Source: Mammaliicoccus sciuri
Lineage (GTDB): Bacteria > Bacillota > Bacilli > Staphylococcales > Staphylococcaceae
Assembly (NCBI RefSeq): GCF_002901825.1
Contig: NZ_PPQD01000005.1
Coordinates: forward strand, 1 to 64,000
DNA length: 64,000 bases
Direction of reading: 5' to 3'
Position numbers and translations under genes: made by a program. Under the pieces are notes generated by a model. It was not told where the DNA came from, made no database searches, and saw only the letters and a list, made by a program, of their open reading frames with translations. Below, piece after piece: positions 31,311-39,688 of the stretch (its first letter is position 1; every line of letters starts with the position of its first letter).

Positions 31311-31874
31311 ATGATTAGATCTGCTGTTAAAGAAGATGCGAAAAAATTAAGTGAGTTAATGTTTATGATTTGGCATGATATGGAACTACCTTTAGTTGTT
31401 CAAAATGATAAGGAAACTGTTTTAAGATTACTTGAACAAGCGAGTGTTGAGAGTGAATATAGAAACCATTATAAACATAGTCAGGTATATGAAGTCGATG
31501 GTGAAGTAGCAGGTTTTCTTAATTGCTATAGTGGTACTGACGAAAAACAACTTGAAGAAAATTGGTACAATATTGCATTTAAAGATTCTTTTAAATTAGA
31601 AGGAACGCCGTTACCTGAACAAGAAGCGGATAATGGTGATTTATATATTGATTCAGTTGCGGTCTTTTCAGAATATAGAGGTAGAGGTATTGCTTCTAAA
31701 CTTATAGTAGATGCTTTTGAACGAGCTAAAGAAAGAGGATTTAAGCAAGTATCATTAAATTGTGAATTTGATAATGAAGGTGCAATGAAATTATATGAGA
31801 AACTTGGTTTCAAGCCATCATATGATCGAAAACTAAGTGGACATGACTACAAATATATGATTAAACATTTATAG
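31311..31874 (+). CDS. GNAT family N-acetyltransferase
   Basis: The product (187 aa) has the GNAT acetyl-CoA signature YIDSVAVFSEYRGRGIASKLIVDAFERA around residues 105-135 and the later NEGAMKLYEKLGFKP. The N-terminal half is larger than the minimal GNAT domain. The acceptor is unknown, and neighbours give no hint. It has its own promoter region and AAAGGAG before the ATG. Confidence 0.8.
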   Translation: MIRSAVKEDAKKLSELMFMIWHDMELPLVVQNDKETVLRLLEQASVESEYRNHYKHSQVYEVDGEVAGFLNCYSGTDEKQLEENWYNIAFKDSFKLEGTPLPEQEADNGDLYIDSVAVFSEYRGRGIASKLIVDAFERAKERGFKQVSLNCEFDNEGAMKLYEKLGFKPSYDRKLSGHDYKYMIKHL

Positions 31875-31882
31875 TAAACTAA

Positions 31883-31925
31883 AAAAGTAACATCGGTTGA
31901 AAATATTAGCCGATGTTACTTTTAT
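31883..31925. terminator. Shared terminator between the GNAT gene and ogt
   Basis: AAAGTAACATCGG and CCGATGTTACTTT form a 13-bp stem with A and T runs at the two ends, between convergent genes. Its right arm overlaps the ogt stop codon. Confidence 0.87.
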
Positions 31926-32424
31926 TTTTCTCAATATCAAGCAAGATTTCTTTTCGTTCTATGCCACTGGAATATCCACCAATTGAACCATCAGCAGCTA
32001 TCACACGATGACAAGGTACAAGAATCGTAATAAAATTCTTACCATTTGCATTAGCGACAGCACGAAAAGCAGTAGGTTTACCAATATTTTCAGCTAACTG
32101 CTTATAAGATATCGTCTCGCCAAACGGAATATCACATAAAGCACGCCACACTTTTTGTTGAAAAGGTGTACCAAAATTAAAATGTATAGGTGTTGTAAAA
32201 TTAGAAAGATTACCTTCAAAATAAAGATTCAATTCCTCTTCAAGCTTATCTAAAATATGATTACTTTCATCATTAATTTCTGAATTAAGTTGTTTACGCA
32301 CAATTTGTAATTCTTCTTCTAACGAAGGTTTATTCGTAAAATGTAACATTAATAAGTACTCATTATTAGCAATTGCTAACATTTCACCAGCACTCGTTTG
32401 AATTAACTTTTGGTATAAAGCCAT
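31906..32424 (-). CDS. ogt: Methylated-DNA--protein-cysteine methyltransferase
   Basis: The suicide repair protein (172 aa with this start) removes alkyl groups from O6 of guanine. The acceptor cysteine is in ILVPCHRVIAADGSIGGYSSG near residue 140, preceded by the helix-turn-helix FGETISYKQLAENIGKPTAFRAVANANGK in pieces (recognition helix with RAV). I use the ATG at 32424, eight bases after AGGAG. A much longer upstream frame has no ribosome site and reads into the divergent promoter. Confidence 0.9.
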   Translation of the reverse strand: MALYQKLIQTSAGEMLAIANNEYLLMLHFTNKPSLEEELQIVRKQLNSEINDESNHILDKLEEELNLYFEGNLSNFTTPIHFNFGTPFQQKVWRALCDIPFGETISYKQLAENIGKPTAFRAVANANGKNFITILVPCHRVIAADGSIGGYSSGIERKEILLDIEKNKSNIG

Positions 32425-32539
32425 AATCATCACTCCTAATGAGAGTTTAACATATAAAAATTTGATTGACTTTAGATTACTAAATGATAATATAATAATT
32501 AAACAGATGAGTTTAGTCGGAATTAAGGGAGGCGTTTTT

Positions 32540-33352
32540 ATGAAAAGATACATATTTTTAGCTTTGACACTTATTTTATCAGTTGTGGTAGCAGCTTGTG
32601 GAAATAATGATGACAAAGAAAAGAAGGAAATTACTATTGCTACATCACCGGGACCTTATAGTGAGTTATTTTTGAAAGGTATTAAACCTGAATTAGAGAA
32701 GAAAGGTTATACTGTTAAAGATAAAGACTTCACTGAATTACTACAAGCTGATGTTGCTTTGCAAGAAGGTAGTGTGGATGTTAACGTTGATCAACATAAA
32801 GCGTATATGGATACGTTTAATAAAGAAAGAGATGCTGATTTAACGAATATTACTAAAATACCAACAGTGCCTGCACAAATTTTCTCTAATAAAAATAAAG
32901 ATCTTAAAGGTATTAAAAAGGGAGATACAATAGCTATACCACAAGATCCATCAAATGCAGCTAGAGCTTATCGTTTATTAGAAAAAGCAGGTTGGATTAA
33001 ATTAAATGCAGATAAAAATGATATTAAAATCACGAAGAAAAATATTTCTGATAATCCAATGAATCTTAACATCAAAACGATGGATTCTGCAAATATTCCT
33101 AGAATTTTAGACGAAGTTGATTATGCAGTTATACCAGGTTCAATTGTTTACGCTTCGAAAGTTGATCCAGCTAAAGGACTTCTAAAAGAAGATTTAGTAG
33201 AAGATTTATATTTACAAGTTGTTGTAGATAGTAAAAATAAAGATGCTAAATGGGTTAAAGATATAAAAGAGGCATATCAATCAAAAGGATTTAAGAAAGT
33301 ATTAGATAAAGAAAATAAAGATGATTATTGGAAAATACCAAAGCAATCATAA
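32540..33352 (+). CDS. MetQ/NlpA-family substrate-binding lipoprotein
   Basis: An extracellular lipoprotein (270 aa with this start). The signal peptide ends in a lipobox VAAC, with the lipidated Cys at residue 20. The body (ITIATSPGPYSELFLKGIKPEL, then LLQADVALQEGSVDVNVDQHKAYMD) is typical of the NlpA group, which binds methionine for MetNI. No metN or metI gene is near, so it is an orphan, perhaps sharing a transporter encoded elsewhere. Start chosen by AAGGGAGG before ATG at 32540. Ligand uncertain. Confidence 0.85.
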   Translation: MKRYIFLALTLILSVVVAACGNNDDKEKKEITIATSPGPYSELFLKGIKPELEKKGYTVKDKDFTELLQADVALQEGSVDVNVDQHKAYMDTFNKERDADLTNITKIPTVPAQIFSNKNKDLKGIKKGDTIAIPQDPSNAARAYRLLEKAGWIKLNADKNDIKITKKNISDNPMNLNIKTMDSANIPRILDEVDYAVIPGSIVYASKVDPAKGLLKEDLVEDLYLQVVVDSKNKDAKWVKDIKEAYQSKGFKKVLDKENKDDYWKIPKQS

Positions 33353-33360
33353 TATAAATA

Positions 33361-33405
33361 TAGAGACTGGGACATTACCTTATGTTCCAGTCTCTATATT
33401 TTTTT
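33361..33405 (+). terminator. Terminator after the MetQ-like gene
   Basis: TAGAGACTGG pairs with CCAGTCTCTA, with an inner ACAT/ATGT pair, then a T run. Another member of the agactggga hairpin family. Confidence 0.9.
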
Positions 33406-33580
33406 ACTTCTTTTTATTAGCCTTTTTTCGGTCGCCATTTCTACTTATAAATGCAGCTACTAAAAATAATATTGATGCGAATGTAAATTGAATGCCTGAG
33501 TTGCCGCTTATTTGAATGCCTATTCCAATAATTAAGCAGATTATAGCTAAACCAACGAGAACTTTTGTAATTGTAGACAT
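33404..33580 (-). CDS. Small two-helix membrane protein
   Basis: A 58-codon frame with AAAGGAG and a proper gap before the ATG. It has two hydrophobic helices (VLVGLAIICLIIGIGI and FTFASILFLVAAFI) joined by a short polar turn, and a strongly basic tail (NGDRKKANKKK). This is a common layout for uncharacterised small staphylococcal membrane proteins. No function can be assigned. It fills the otherwise empty gap between the metQ-like gene and the aminotransferase. Confidence 0.65.
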   Translation of the reverse strand: MSTITKVLVGLAIICLIIGIGIQISGNSGIQFTFASILFLVAAFISRNGDRKKANKKK

Positions 33581-33744
33581 ATATTTTGCTCCTTTACTTT
33601 ATTTATTATATCAATTATTTCTTTGTTATCCAAAAAGGGATGATTTTCTAAAATTAAATGATGAAATTTAGTGAACACACTTTTAATTTTCATAATTCTC
33701 GTCTAGTATAGAAGTATCATAACAATGAAAGAGGATGACTTTCT

Positions 33745-35028
33745 ATGAACCCACTAGCATTAGAATTAAATGAACAACTGAAAAAAGAATATCCTGTTGT
33801 ATTAGATATGCTTTCCGATTTAGGTAAATCTATTTATTATCCAAAGGGTATTTTATCACAATCTGGAGAAGCAAAAGGTACAAAGTATAATGCAACAATC
33901 GGTATGGCAACTACTGATGAAGGTATTATGTACACAGATGCTTTATATAACCAATTTGGTACCCAAGATCCAAGTGATATATTCCCATATGCACCGCCAC
34001 AAGGTGATGAACGTTTACGTACATTATGGCAACATAAAATTTTAAAAGACAATCCTGATTTAAGTGCTGATGATATTTCTAAACCAGTCGTAACAAATGC
34101 ATTAACACACGGATTATCTTTAGCTGGAGACTTATTTGTAGATGCACAAGATACAATTTTATTACCTGAACATAACTGGGGGAACTATAAATTAGCTTTT
34201 GGTGTAAGACATAGTGCGAACATTGAAACTTATAAAGCATTTGAAGAAGATGGCAGTTACACTTTAGAATATTTCAAACATGCTTTAGAACAATATAATA
34301 AAGAAAAAGTTATTCTCGTTTTAAACTTCCCAAATAATCCAACTGGCTATACACCAGTAGTTGAAGAAGTAAAAGAAATGGTTGAAGCTATTAAACAATT
34401 AGCTGATAAAGGTACGCAAGTAATTACTTTAGTTGATGATGCTTATTATGGATTATTCTTTGAAGATGTTTATAAACAATCTGTCTTTACAGCAATAACT
34501 GCGCTAAATCATGAAAATATTATGCCGGTTAAAATTGATGGGGCTACTAAAGAATACTTCTCATGGGGCTTCCGTGTTGGTTTCTTAACATTTGGTAGTC
34601 AAAATGATGTTGTTAAAGATGTATTAGTTGCTAAATTAAAAGGATTAATTAGAAGTAACTTATCAAGTTGTTCTTTACCAAGCCAAACTGCAATTATTCA
34701 TGCAATGGAAGATCCTTCTTTCCAAGATCAAGTTGATCATAACGTGAATATTTTAAAAGAAAGATATGAAGTAACGAAAGAAGTCGCTTATCGTGATGAA
34801 TTTAAATCATTATGGAGGCCGTATGCATTTAATTCAGGTTACTTTATGGCACTTAAAGTGTTAGATGTAGACCCTGAGCAATTGAGATTACATTTAATTG
34901 AGAAGTATAGTATCGGTATTATTGCTTTAAATAAAACAGATATCCGTATTGCGTTTAGCTGTATTGAAAAATCTGATATAGAACATGTATTTGAATCTAT
35001 TGCTAAAGCAATCAATGACTTAAAATAA
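33745..35028 (+). CDS. Class I/II aminotransferase
   Basis: A PLP enzyme (427 aa) of fold type I. The substrate-carboxylate and cofactor segments LNFPNNPTGYTP near residue 193 and LVDDAYYGLFF near 228 are present, and the PLP lysine is in DGATKEYFSWGFRVGF near 272. The C-terminal half fits aspartate/aromatic aminotransferases of staphylococci. The amino-acid substrate cannot be told from sequence, and no pathway genes adjoin it. GAGGATG precedes the ATG. Confidence 0.82.
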   Translation: MNPLALELNEQLKKEYPVVLDMLSDLGKSIYYPKGILSQSGEAKGTKYNATIGMATTDEGIMYTDALYNQFGTQDPSDIFPYAPPQGDERLRTLWQHKILKDNPDLSADDISKPVVTNALTHGLSLAGDLFVDAQDTILLPEHNWGNYKLAFGVRHSANIETYKAFEEDGSYTLEYFKHALEQYNKEKVILVLNFPNNPTGYTPVVEEVKEMVEAIKQLADKGTQVITLVDDAYYGLFFEDVYKQSVFTAITALNHENIMPVKIDGATKEYFSWGFRVGFLTFGSQNDVVKDVLVAKLKGLIRSNLSSCSLPSQTAIIHAMEDPSFQDQVDHNVNILKERYEVTKEVAYRDEFKSLWRPYAFNSGYFMALKVLDVDPEQLRLHLIEKYSIGIIALNKTDIRIAFSCIEKSDIEHVFESIAKAINDLK

Positions 35029-35035
35029 TAAAATT

Positions 35036-35080
35036 AAACAGAGTGTGTATATATGTCGTATATACACACTCTGTTTTTTT
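35036..35080 (+). terminator. Aminotransferase terminator
   Basis: A perfect 18-bp inverted repeat (35036-35053 with 35059-35076, TGTCG loop) runs into seven Ts, one of the strongest hairpins in the window. Confidence 0.93.
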
Positions 35081-35122
35081 ATGTCTAAAAACGCTAATTT
35101 ATAAGCTTTTTGTTGAATATGT

Positions 35123-35160
35123 TTGACAAACATGTATATAATGTATATACTGTTTATACA
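35123..35160 (+). promoter_or_regulatory. pmt promoter and likely PmtR operator
   Basis: TTGACA (35123-35128) and TATACT (35146-35151) are 17 bases apart, a strong promoter. TGTATA-N7-TATACA (35142-35160) straddles the -10 box and is a suitable GntR-type operator. PmtR of S. aureus represses this operon until phenol-soluble modulins bind it. Confidence 0.7.
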
Positions 35161-35184
35161 CAGTTAGAGAGAGGGAGGTTAAAC

Positions 35185-35562
35185 ATGAAGATTCTACTTC
35201 AAAATAATAGTAATCAACCAATTTATGAACAGATTAAAGAACAAATCAAAGCACAAATATTACAAGGTAAAGTAGAACAGGGTGCTTCATTACCTTCTAT
35301 GAGAGAGTTAGCAAGTGATTTAGGTGTCAGTTTAATAACAACTAAACGTGCTTATGTTGATTTAGAACAAGAGCAATTTGTCACGACCATAAGAGGGAAG
35401 GGCACTTTTGTAAAATCACAAGACCCCTCAATCATGAAAGAAAAACAGTTTATTGTCATAGAGGATTTAGCAAGAGATTTAACTAAACAAGCAAAGTTAA
35501 TCGGAATGGATGTTAAAGAACTCAATGAAATCGTTAATTTGATTTATGAGGAAGGTGAATAA
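35185..35562 (+). CDS. pmtR: GntR-family (YtrA type) repressor, PmtR-like
   Basis: A short GntR protein (125 aa with this start) with a winged helix (QPIYEQIKEQIKAQILQGKV, then SLPSMRELASDLGVSLITTKRAY) and only a short C-terminal dimerisation helix, as in the YtrA subfamily. Such regulators sit at the head of ABC exporter operons. Together with the genes downstream it matches pmtR. The ATG at 35185 has GGGAGG upstream. The longer frame would start inside the operator. Confidence 0.83.
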   Translation: MKILLQNNSNQPIYEQIKEQIKAQILQGKVEQGASLPSMRELASDLGVSLITTKRAYVDLEQEQFVTTIRGKGTFVKSQDPSIMKEKQFIVIEDLARDLTKQAKLIGMDVKELNEIVNLIYEEGE

Positions 35563-35563
35563 A

Positions 35564-36439
35564 ATGGACAATGCGATAGACGTTAAAAATCTAAATTTTA
35601 GTCATAAAAATCTTAAATTATCAGATGTTAATTTTGAAGTACGTAAAGGTTATGTAACAGGATTTATTGGTGCGAATGGTGCTGGTAAAACTACTATTAT
35701 TCGTATAATTATGGGCCTTCTTAAAGAACAAAGTGGAGATTTAAAGATACTTGGAGAATATTTAAGTGAGAATCCAGTTGAAATTAAAAATAAAATCGGC
35801 TTTGTCTATTCTGAATTATATATGTATGAAAACTGGAATATTAAAACAATCGAGAAAGTTGTCAGTAAATATTATAAACAATGGGACCACGATGTATTTG
35901 AAGGTTATATTAAAGAATTTAAATTACCTTATAAACAAAAAATTAAGCAATTTTCAACAGGTATGAAAATGAAATTGTCATTAGCAATCGCATTAAGTCA
36001 CCATGCTGAACTTTACATTCTAGATGAACCAACTGCAGGACTTGATCCAGTCGTACGTAATGAAGTGCTTGAAATTCTACAAAGAGAGTTAATTGATGAA
36101 GAAAAAACTATCTTCTTCTCTACACATATTATTTCAGATTTAGAGAAAATTGCTGATTATATCGTTTATTTGAAAAATGGATCCATTGTTATTAATGAAA
36201 GTGTAGATGATTTAACAGATGGTTATCGAATCATTAAAGGAGACCAATCCATACTTGATGATGAATTAAGATCGTTATTAATCAGTGTGAAAGAAACGAA
36301 TACAGGTTTCTCAGGATTAACAAGACAAAGCTCAGTATTTGTTGAGTTATTTGGAAATGAAGTAGTTGTTGAAACACCATCAATAGAGGATATTATGGTA
36401 AGAATTGAGAAAGATCAATTCGATAAGGAAGTGGTATAA
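35564..36439 (+). CDS. pmtA: ABC transporter ATPase, PmtA-like
   Basis: An ABC ATPase (291 aa with this start): Walker A GANGAGKTT near residue 37, signature FSTGMKMKLSLAIAL, Walker B LYILDEPTAGLDP and the switch His in FFSTHIISD. A C-terminal extension of about 70 residues follows. GGAAGGTGA precedes the ATG, one base after pmtR. By order it is PmtA, which with PmtB forms one half of the phenol-soluble modulin exporter. Confidence 0.82.
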   Translation: MDNAIDVKNLNFSHKNLKLSDVNFEVRKGYVTGFIGANGAGKTTIIRIIMGLLKEQSGDLKILGEYLSENPVEIKNKIGFVYSELYMYENWNIKTIEKVVSKYYKQWDHDVFEGYIKEFKLPYKQKIKQFSTGMKMKLSLAIALSHHAELYILDEPTAGLDPVVRNEVLEILQRELIDEEKTIFFSTHIISDLEKIADYIVYLKNGSIVINESVDDLTDGYRIIKGDQSILDDELRSLLISVKETNTGFSGLTRQSSVFVELFGNEVVVETPSIEDIMVRIEKDQFDKEVV

Positions 36440-37096
36440 ATGAAAGCTGTTTTCTACCGGAACTTTCAATATGAGAAGGGGTATTACTTACTTTATTTAA
36501 TCTGCTTCGGATTAGTATTTATAACGAAGTTTACTGTGTCTTTTCAAAATATAGAACTCATGAATGTATTAGCGGTATATTTTGTCGCAGTCGTTTCAGT
36601 TCACAGTATTAATCATGCGATATTTTTAAATAAACAAAGTAGTCAAATCTTTTATATGAGTTTACCAATTTCTAAAATTGATATTGTAAAAGGGCATTAT
36701 TTATATAATTTATTAGTAACAGGTATTTCATTTATCATGATTATGGTCATAGCATTCGTAAAACAAGACACAATATTTATTCAAGCTGGGTTATTTATTG
36801 TAGCAACGAACTTATTTACGTTAAGCATTGTTTATCCAACATTTGCCCATTTAAATATTAATCAATTAGGGGCTTGGATATTAGTTGCTATGTATGGCAT
36901 ATTCACAATGTTTTACTTTGGTATATATTCGAATCGACAATATCCATTTGCTGATTTATTAGGTTGGAAAATATTTTTATACTATACACCAGCAATCATA
37001 TTATTAATCGTTGCAATCATATGGTTGATTCAGTTTAGTAGAGCTATCAAACAAGCGAATCAAGATCAAATTACGGTTTATGGAGGTATAAAATGA
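36440..37096 (+). CDS. ABC transporter permease, PmtB-like, copy 1
   Basis: A membrane protein (218 aa) with six hydrophobic helices and no ATPase domain. It starts MKAVFYRN and has SLPISKIDIVKGHYLYNLL near residue 75. The next gene shares both features (MKAILYRN and SLPVKQSTVVNAHYLTGLL), so the two are paralogues. It directly follows the ATPase gene. In S. aureus a single PmtB is found at this place, so the partner relationships here are open. Confidence 0.75.
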   Translation: MKAVFYRNFQYEKGYYLLYLICFGLVFITKFTVSFQNIELMNVLAVYFVAVVSVHSINHAIFLNKQSSQIFYMSLPISKIDIVKGHYLYNLLVTGISFIMIMVIAFVKQDTIFIQAGLFIVATNLFTLSIVYPTFAHLNINQLGAWILVAMYGIFTMFYFGIYSNRQYPFADLLGWKIFLYYTPAIILLIVAIIWLIQFSRAIKQANQDQITVYGGIK

Positions 37097-37758
37097 AGGC
37101 AATATTATATAGAAACTTAGTTTTATCAAAATCATACCTATATTTAATGTTGGCTACAGCATTGTTATTACCATTAATAGTCGTATTACCAATTGATGGT
37201 TTTATTAAAATAGCTATTTTAGGCATACTCGTCGTTATGATCCATATTGTGTTCTTAGTGCCAATGTATTTTCTATTTAATAGAATCAATAAAAATCATT
37301 CTGAATATACATTTTTAAGTTTACCTGTTAAGCAATCAACAGTCGTTAATGCTCATTATTTAACAGGATTATTATTTATTTTATTCACACAATTACTACT
37401 TGGTTTATGTACAATTGTAGCATTTTTAATACAAGAAAAAGGCATGGAGGTTTCATACGACATTTCAGGAATGTGTTTAAGTATTGCAGGGAATTTGTTA
37501 ACAATCAGCTTAATCTTGCCATTTGCTGAGTATAAAAGATTGATCAATATTCCTATTATATTTTGGATGATTATAGTCGGTGCAATTGTACCAAACTCAA
37601 TACAGTTTATAGATTATGTGCTTAAATTCTTTTCCATACAATCGCACATATTTAAGACACATGATATGTCTATCTTTTTAGGATGCTCTATCATTCTATT
37701 TATCGTGAGTTATACCATTTCAATCATTAAAGCGCGAAAGCATGCAATTACAATTTAA
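37093..37758 (+). CDS. ABC transporter permease, PmtB-like, copy 2
   Basis: A six-helix membrane protein (221 aa) overlapping the previous gene by four bases (ATGA). The shared N terminus and the SLPxxxxxVVxxHYL motif show common descent with copy 1, but overall they are diverged, so the duplication is old. It could form a heterodimer with copy 1 under the PmtA-like ATPase. No frame damage is visible. Confidence 0.75.
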   Translation: MKAILYRNLVLSKSYLYLMLATALLLPLIVVLPIDGFIKIAILGILVVMIHIVFLVPMYFLFNRINKNHSEYTFLSLPVKQSTVVNAHYLTGLLFILFTQLLLGLCTIVAFLIQEKGMEVSYDISGMCLSIAGNLLTISLILPFAEYKRLINIPIIFWMIIVGAIVPNSIQFIDYVLKFFSIQSHIFKTHDMSIFLGCSIILFIVSYTISIIKARKHAITI

Positions 37759-37775
37759 AGGAGAGGTGAATAATC

Positions 37776-38648
37776 GTGAAATTAAAAAATATACAAAAGT
37801 ATTACGGTAAGCAACATATCCTCAAAAATATTGACTTTGATTTTGGGGAAAGCCAAATTGTCGGACTAATAGGTAAAAATGGTGTAGGTAAAACAACATT
37901 AATGAAAATTATGAACCAGAATATTATGAAGTATGAAGGAACTTTCAACAAAGAAAATAGTGACAAAGTGGGTTATTTAATAGAAAATCCAAAATTATAT
38001 TTAAATAAAACGGGTTATTATAATTTAAACTTCTTTAGAAATGTATTAGGGACAAATGTAGATGATGATTATATCAATACGTTAATCGAGTCATTTGGCA
38101 TTAAGCCTTATATCGACAAAAAAGTAAAAAAATATTCAATGGGTATGAAGCAGAAGTTATCTATTGCAGTGGCACTTATGAATAAACCACAATATTTGAT
38201 TTTAGATGAACCGACAAACGGGATGGATCCAGACGGTTCGATTGACGTCTTAAAAACTTTAGAAAAAGTAAGTAAAGATTTGAATATTAAAGTACTTATT
38301 TCAAGTCATAAGTTAGAAGATATTGAATTAATATGCGATAGAACAGTATTTATGAAAGATGGGGCGATCGTTGAAGATTACGATATGAAAGCTCAATCAA
38401 AAGACGTTACCAAATTTATTTTTGACCATTCAAACTATAATGAGGCGCTTAATCTTCTTACGATGAATTACAAAGTGGTAACAAGTAATAAACAAGAATC
38501 GATTATTTCAGTTGAAGCACTACAAGATTATCAAGAAGTGTTAAAAGTATTAAGCGCTCAAAATATTTATCCTAAGTTTATTCAAAATAATAAAACGACT
38601 TTAAGAGATCAATATTTTAATATTAACAAAGGAGTTGAAGTATCATGA
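37776..38648 (+). CDS. pmtC: ABC transporter ATPase, PmtC-like
   Basis: The second ATPase of the operon (290 aa): Walker A GKNGVGKTT near residue 35, signature YSMGMKQKLSIAVAL, Walker B YLILDEPTNGMDP and the His in LISSHKLED. The C-terminal 80 residues form an extra domain. GGAGAGGTGA precedes the start, a GTG by the printed sequence (GTGAAATTAAAA). It overlaps the final permease by four bases, so the two likely form one unit. Confidence 0.82.
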   Translation: MKLKNIQKYYGKQHILKNIDFDFGESQIVGLIGKNGVGKTTLMKIMNQNIMKYEGTFNKENSDKVGYLIENPKLYLNKTGYYNLNFFRNVLGTNVDDDYINTLIESFGIKPYIDKKVKKYSMGMKQKLSIAVALMNKPQYLILDEPTNGMDPDGSIDVLKTLEKVSKDLNIKVLISSHKLEDIELICDRTVFMKDGAIVEDYDMKAQSKDVTKFIFDHSNYNEALNLLTMNYKVVTSNKQESIISVEALQDYQEVLKVLSAQNIYPKFIQNNKTTLRDQYFNINKGVEVS

Positions 38649-39373
38649 ATATCGCCCAACATGTAAAATATGATTTAACGAGAATATTTAAAAGCCCATT
38701 AGGCTATTTAGGATTTCTCATTTCATTGTTTCCAGGAATAGCCATCATGATTTCTGTTAAAACATTAGATGGACCATTTGATGCACAAGTTGTATTGGCT
38801 ATGTTCTTCGTATTTGGAGGACTTGTATTATTAATGTTCTCTATTAGAACGATAGTACGTGATATGCAGTATGGCACGATTCAGTTGTTCTTAAATTCTA
38901 AAACAAATAGAGTGAAGTATTTATATGGCAAGTTACTATCTATCATTGGCATTGTTATTATATTTACGATTTTAGGTACGCTATTTACATTATTAGCATC
39001 AACTATTATCGATGCAGGCGAATTAAGTGTCTCTGACTATTTCAAAATGCTTGGTGAATTTCTACTTATCATGCTATTTTACGGAACATTATTAAATATC
39101 CTTAATTTACTTACAGGTAAATCAGCAGTTGTTTATACTACTGCTATCATATTAATATTATTTTTACCTAATATCTTTGATGCATTTATATTTATTCCTG
39201 AAATAGGAGAAGATTTATCAAAAATGATGAAATACAATCCTTTAGACTTTTTACCTAAAATATTGAATCAAGGTTCACTAACAATGAAAGTATCACAAAT
39301 ATGGATATCTGTAGCATGTATTGCTGTATTTACGGGTATCAATCATTACATGATAAGAAATAAGAATATTTAA
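38645..39373 (+). CDS. pmtD: ABC transporter permease, PmtD-like
   Basis: A six-helix permease (242 aa) of the ABC-2 type with an N-terminal cytoplasmic start (NIAQHVKYDLTRIFKSPLGYLG) and the usual large central hydrophobic block. It starts inside the pmtC end with AAAGGAG upstream. As PmtD it would pair with PmtC. Export of phenol-soluble modulins and self-protection are known for the S. aureus operon and inferred here, supported by an hld-type toxin in the same window. Confidence 0.8.
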   Translation: MNIAQHVKYDLTRIFKSPLGYLGFLISLFPGIAIMISVKTLDGPFDAQVVLAMFFVFGGLVLLMFSIRTIVRDMQYGTIQLFLNSKTNRVKYLYGKLLSIIGIVIIFTILGTLFTLLASTIIDAGELSVSDYFKMLGEFLLIMLFYGTLLNILNLLTGKSAVVYTTAIILILFLPNIFDAFIFIPEIGEDLSKMMKYNPLDFLPKILNQGSLTMKVSQIWISVACIAVFTGINHYMIRNKNI

Positions 39374-39379
39374 TGGTTT

Positions 39380-39436
39380 ATCCCTCATTTCTATGTTAAA
39401 TTTAACTTATTAGACATAAGAATGAGGGATATTTTT
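39380..39436 (+). terminator. Hairpin after pmtD
   Basis: ATCCCTCATT pairs with AATGAGGGAT and the stem continues through an imperfect CTATGT/ACATAA part, followed by ATTTTT. The 3' arm carries the GAGGG ribosome site of the next gene, so the hairpin could both end pmt transcription and hide that site. Confidence 0.75.
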
Positions 39437-39638
39437 GGGTAAAAAATTTATTAAACATTATATCATTATTGGTATAATATGTATTGTCGCAAGTTTCTTT
39501 TTCCACGGTACACCTAGCTCATTAATGATTGGAGCTGGACTAGGATTTTTCTTAACAGCTGTATTAGCGACATTTGAAAAAGAAGATAAAGTTGATGAAC
39601 ATCCAGATAAATTAAAAGATAAAAATGAAAAAAAGTAG
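39435..39638 (+). CDS. Small membrane protein
   Basis: The product (67 aa) begins at a TTG seven bases after GAGGG. Two hydrophobic helices (HYIIIGIICIVASFFF and SLMIGAGLGFFLTAVLATF) are followed by a charged tail (KEDKVDEHPDKLKDKNEKK). Unknown family. It is separated from pmtD by the hairpin and from the next gene by a terminator, so it may be read through from pmt. Confidence 0.6.
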   Translation: MGKKFIKHYIIIGIICIVASFFFHGTPSSLMIGAGLGFFLTAVLATFEKEDKVDEHPDKLKDKNEKK

Positions 39639-39666
39639 CTACTACATTTCGTAGTAGTTACTTTTT
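39630..39666 (+). terminator. Terminator after the small membrane gene
   Basis: A 16-bp stem (39630-39645 with 39651-39666, one G-T pair, ATTTC loop) ends in a T run. Confidence 0.9.
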
Positions 39667-39688
39667 ATGAAATTGAGGGGGTGAATCT

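Noticed and set aside
33642..33656. CodY-like palindrome before the aminotransferase gene
   Set aside because: Four mismatches to the 15-base consensus in AT-rich DNA are too many.
35160..35168. ACAGTTAGA in the pmtR leader as an AgrA box
   Set aside because: It is a single box downstream of a good promoter and overlaps the likely operator, so chance is the simpler reading.
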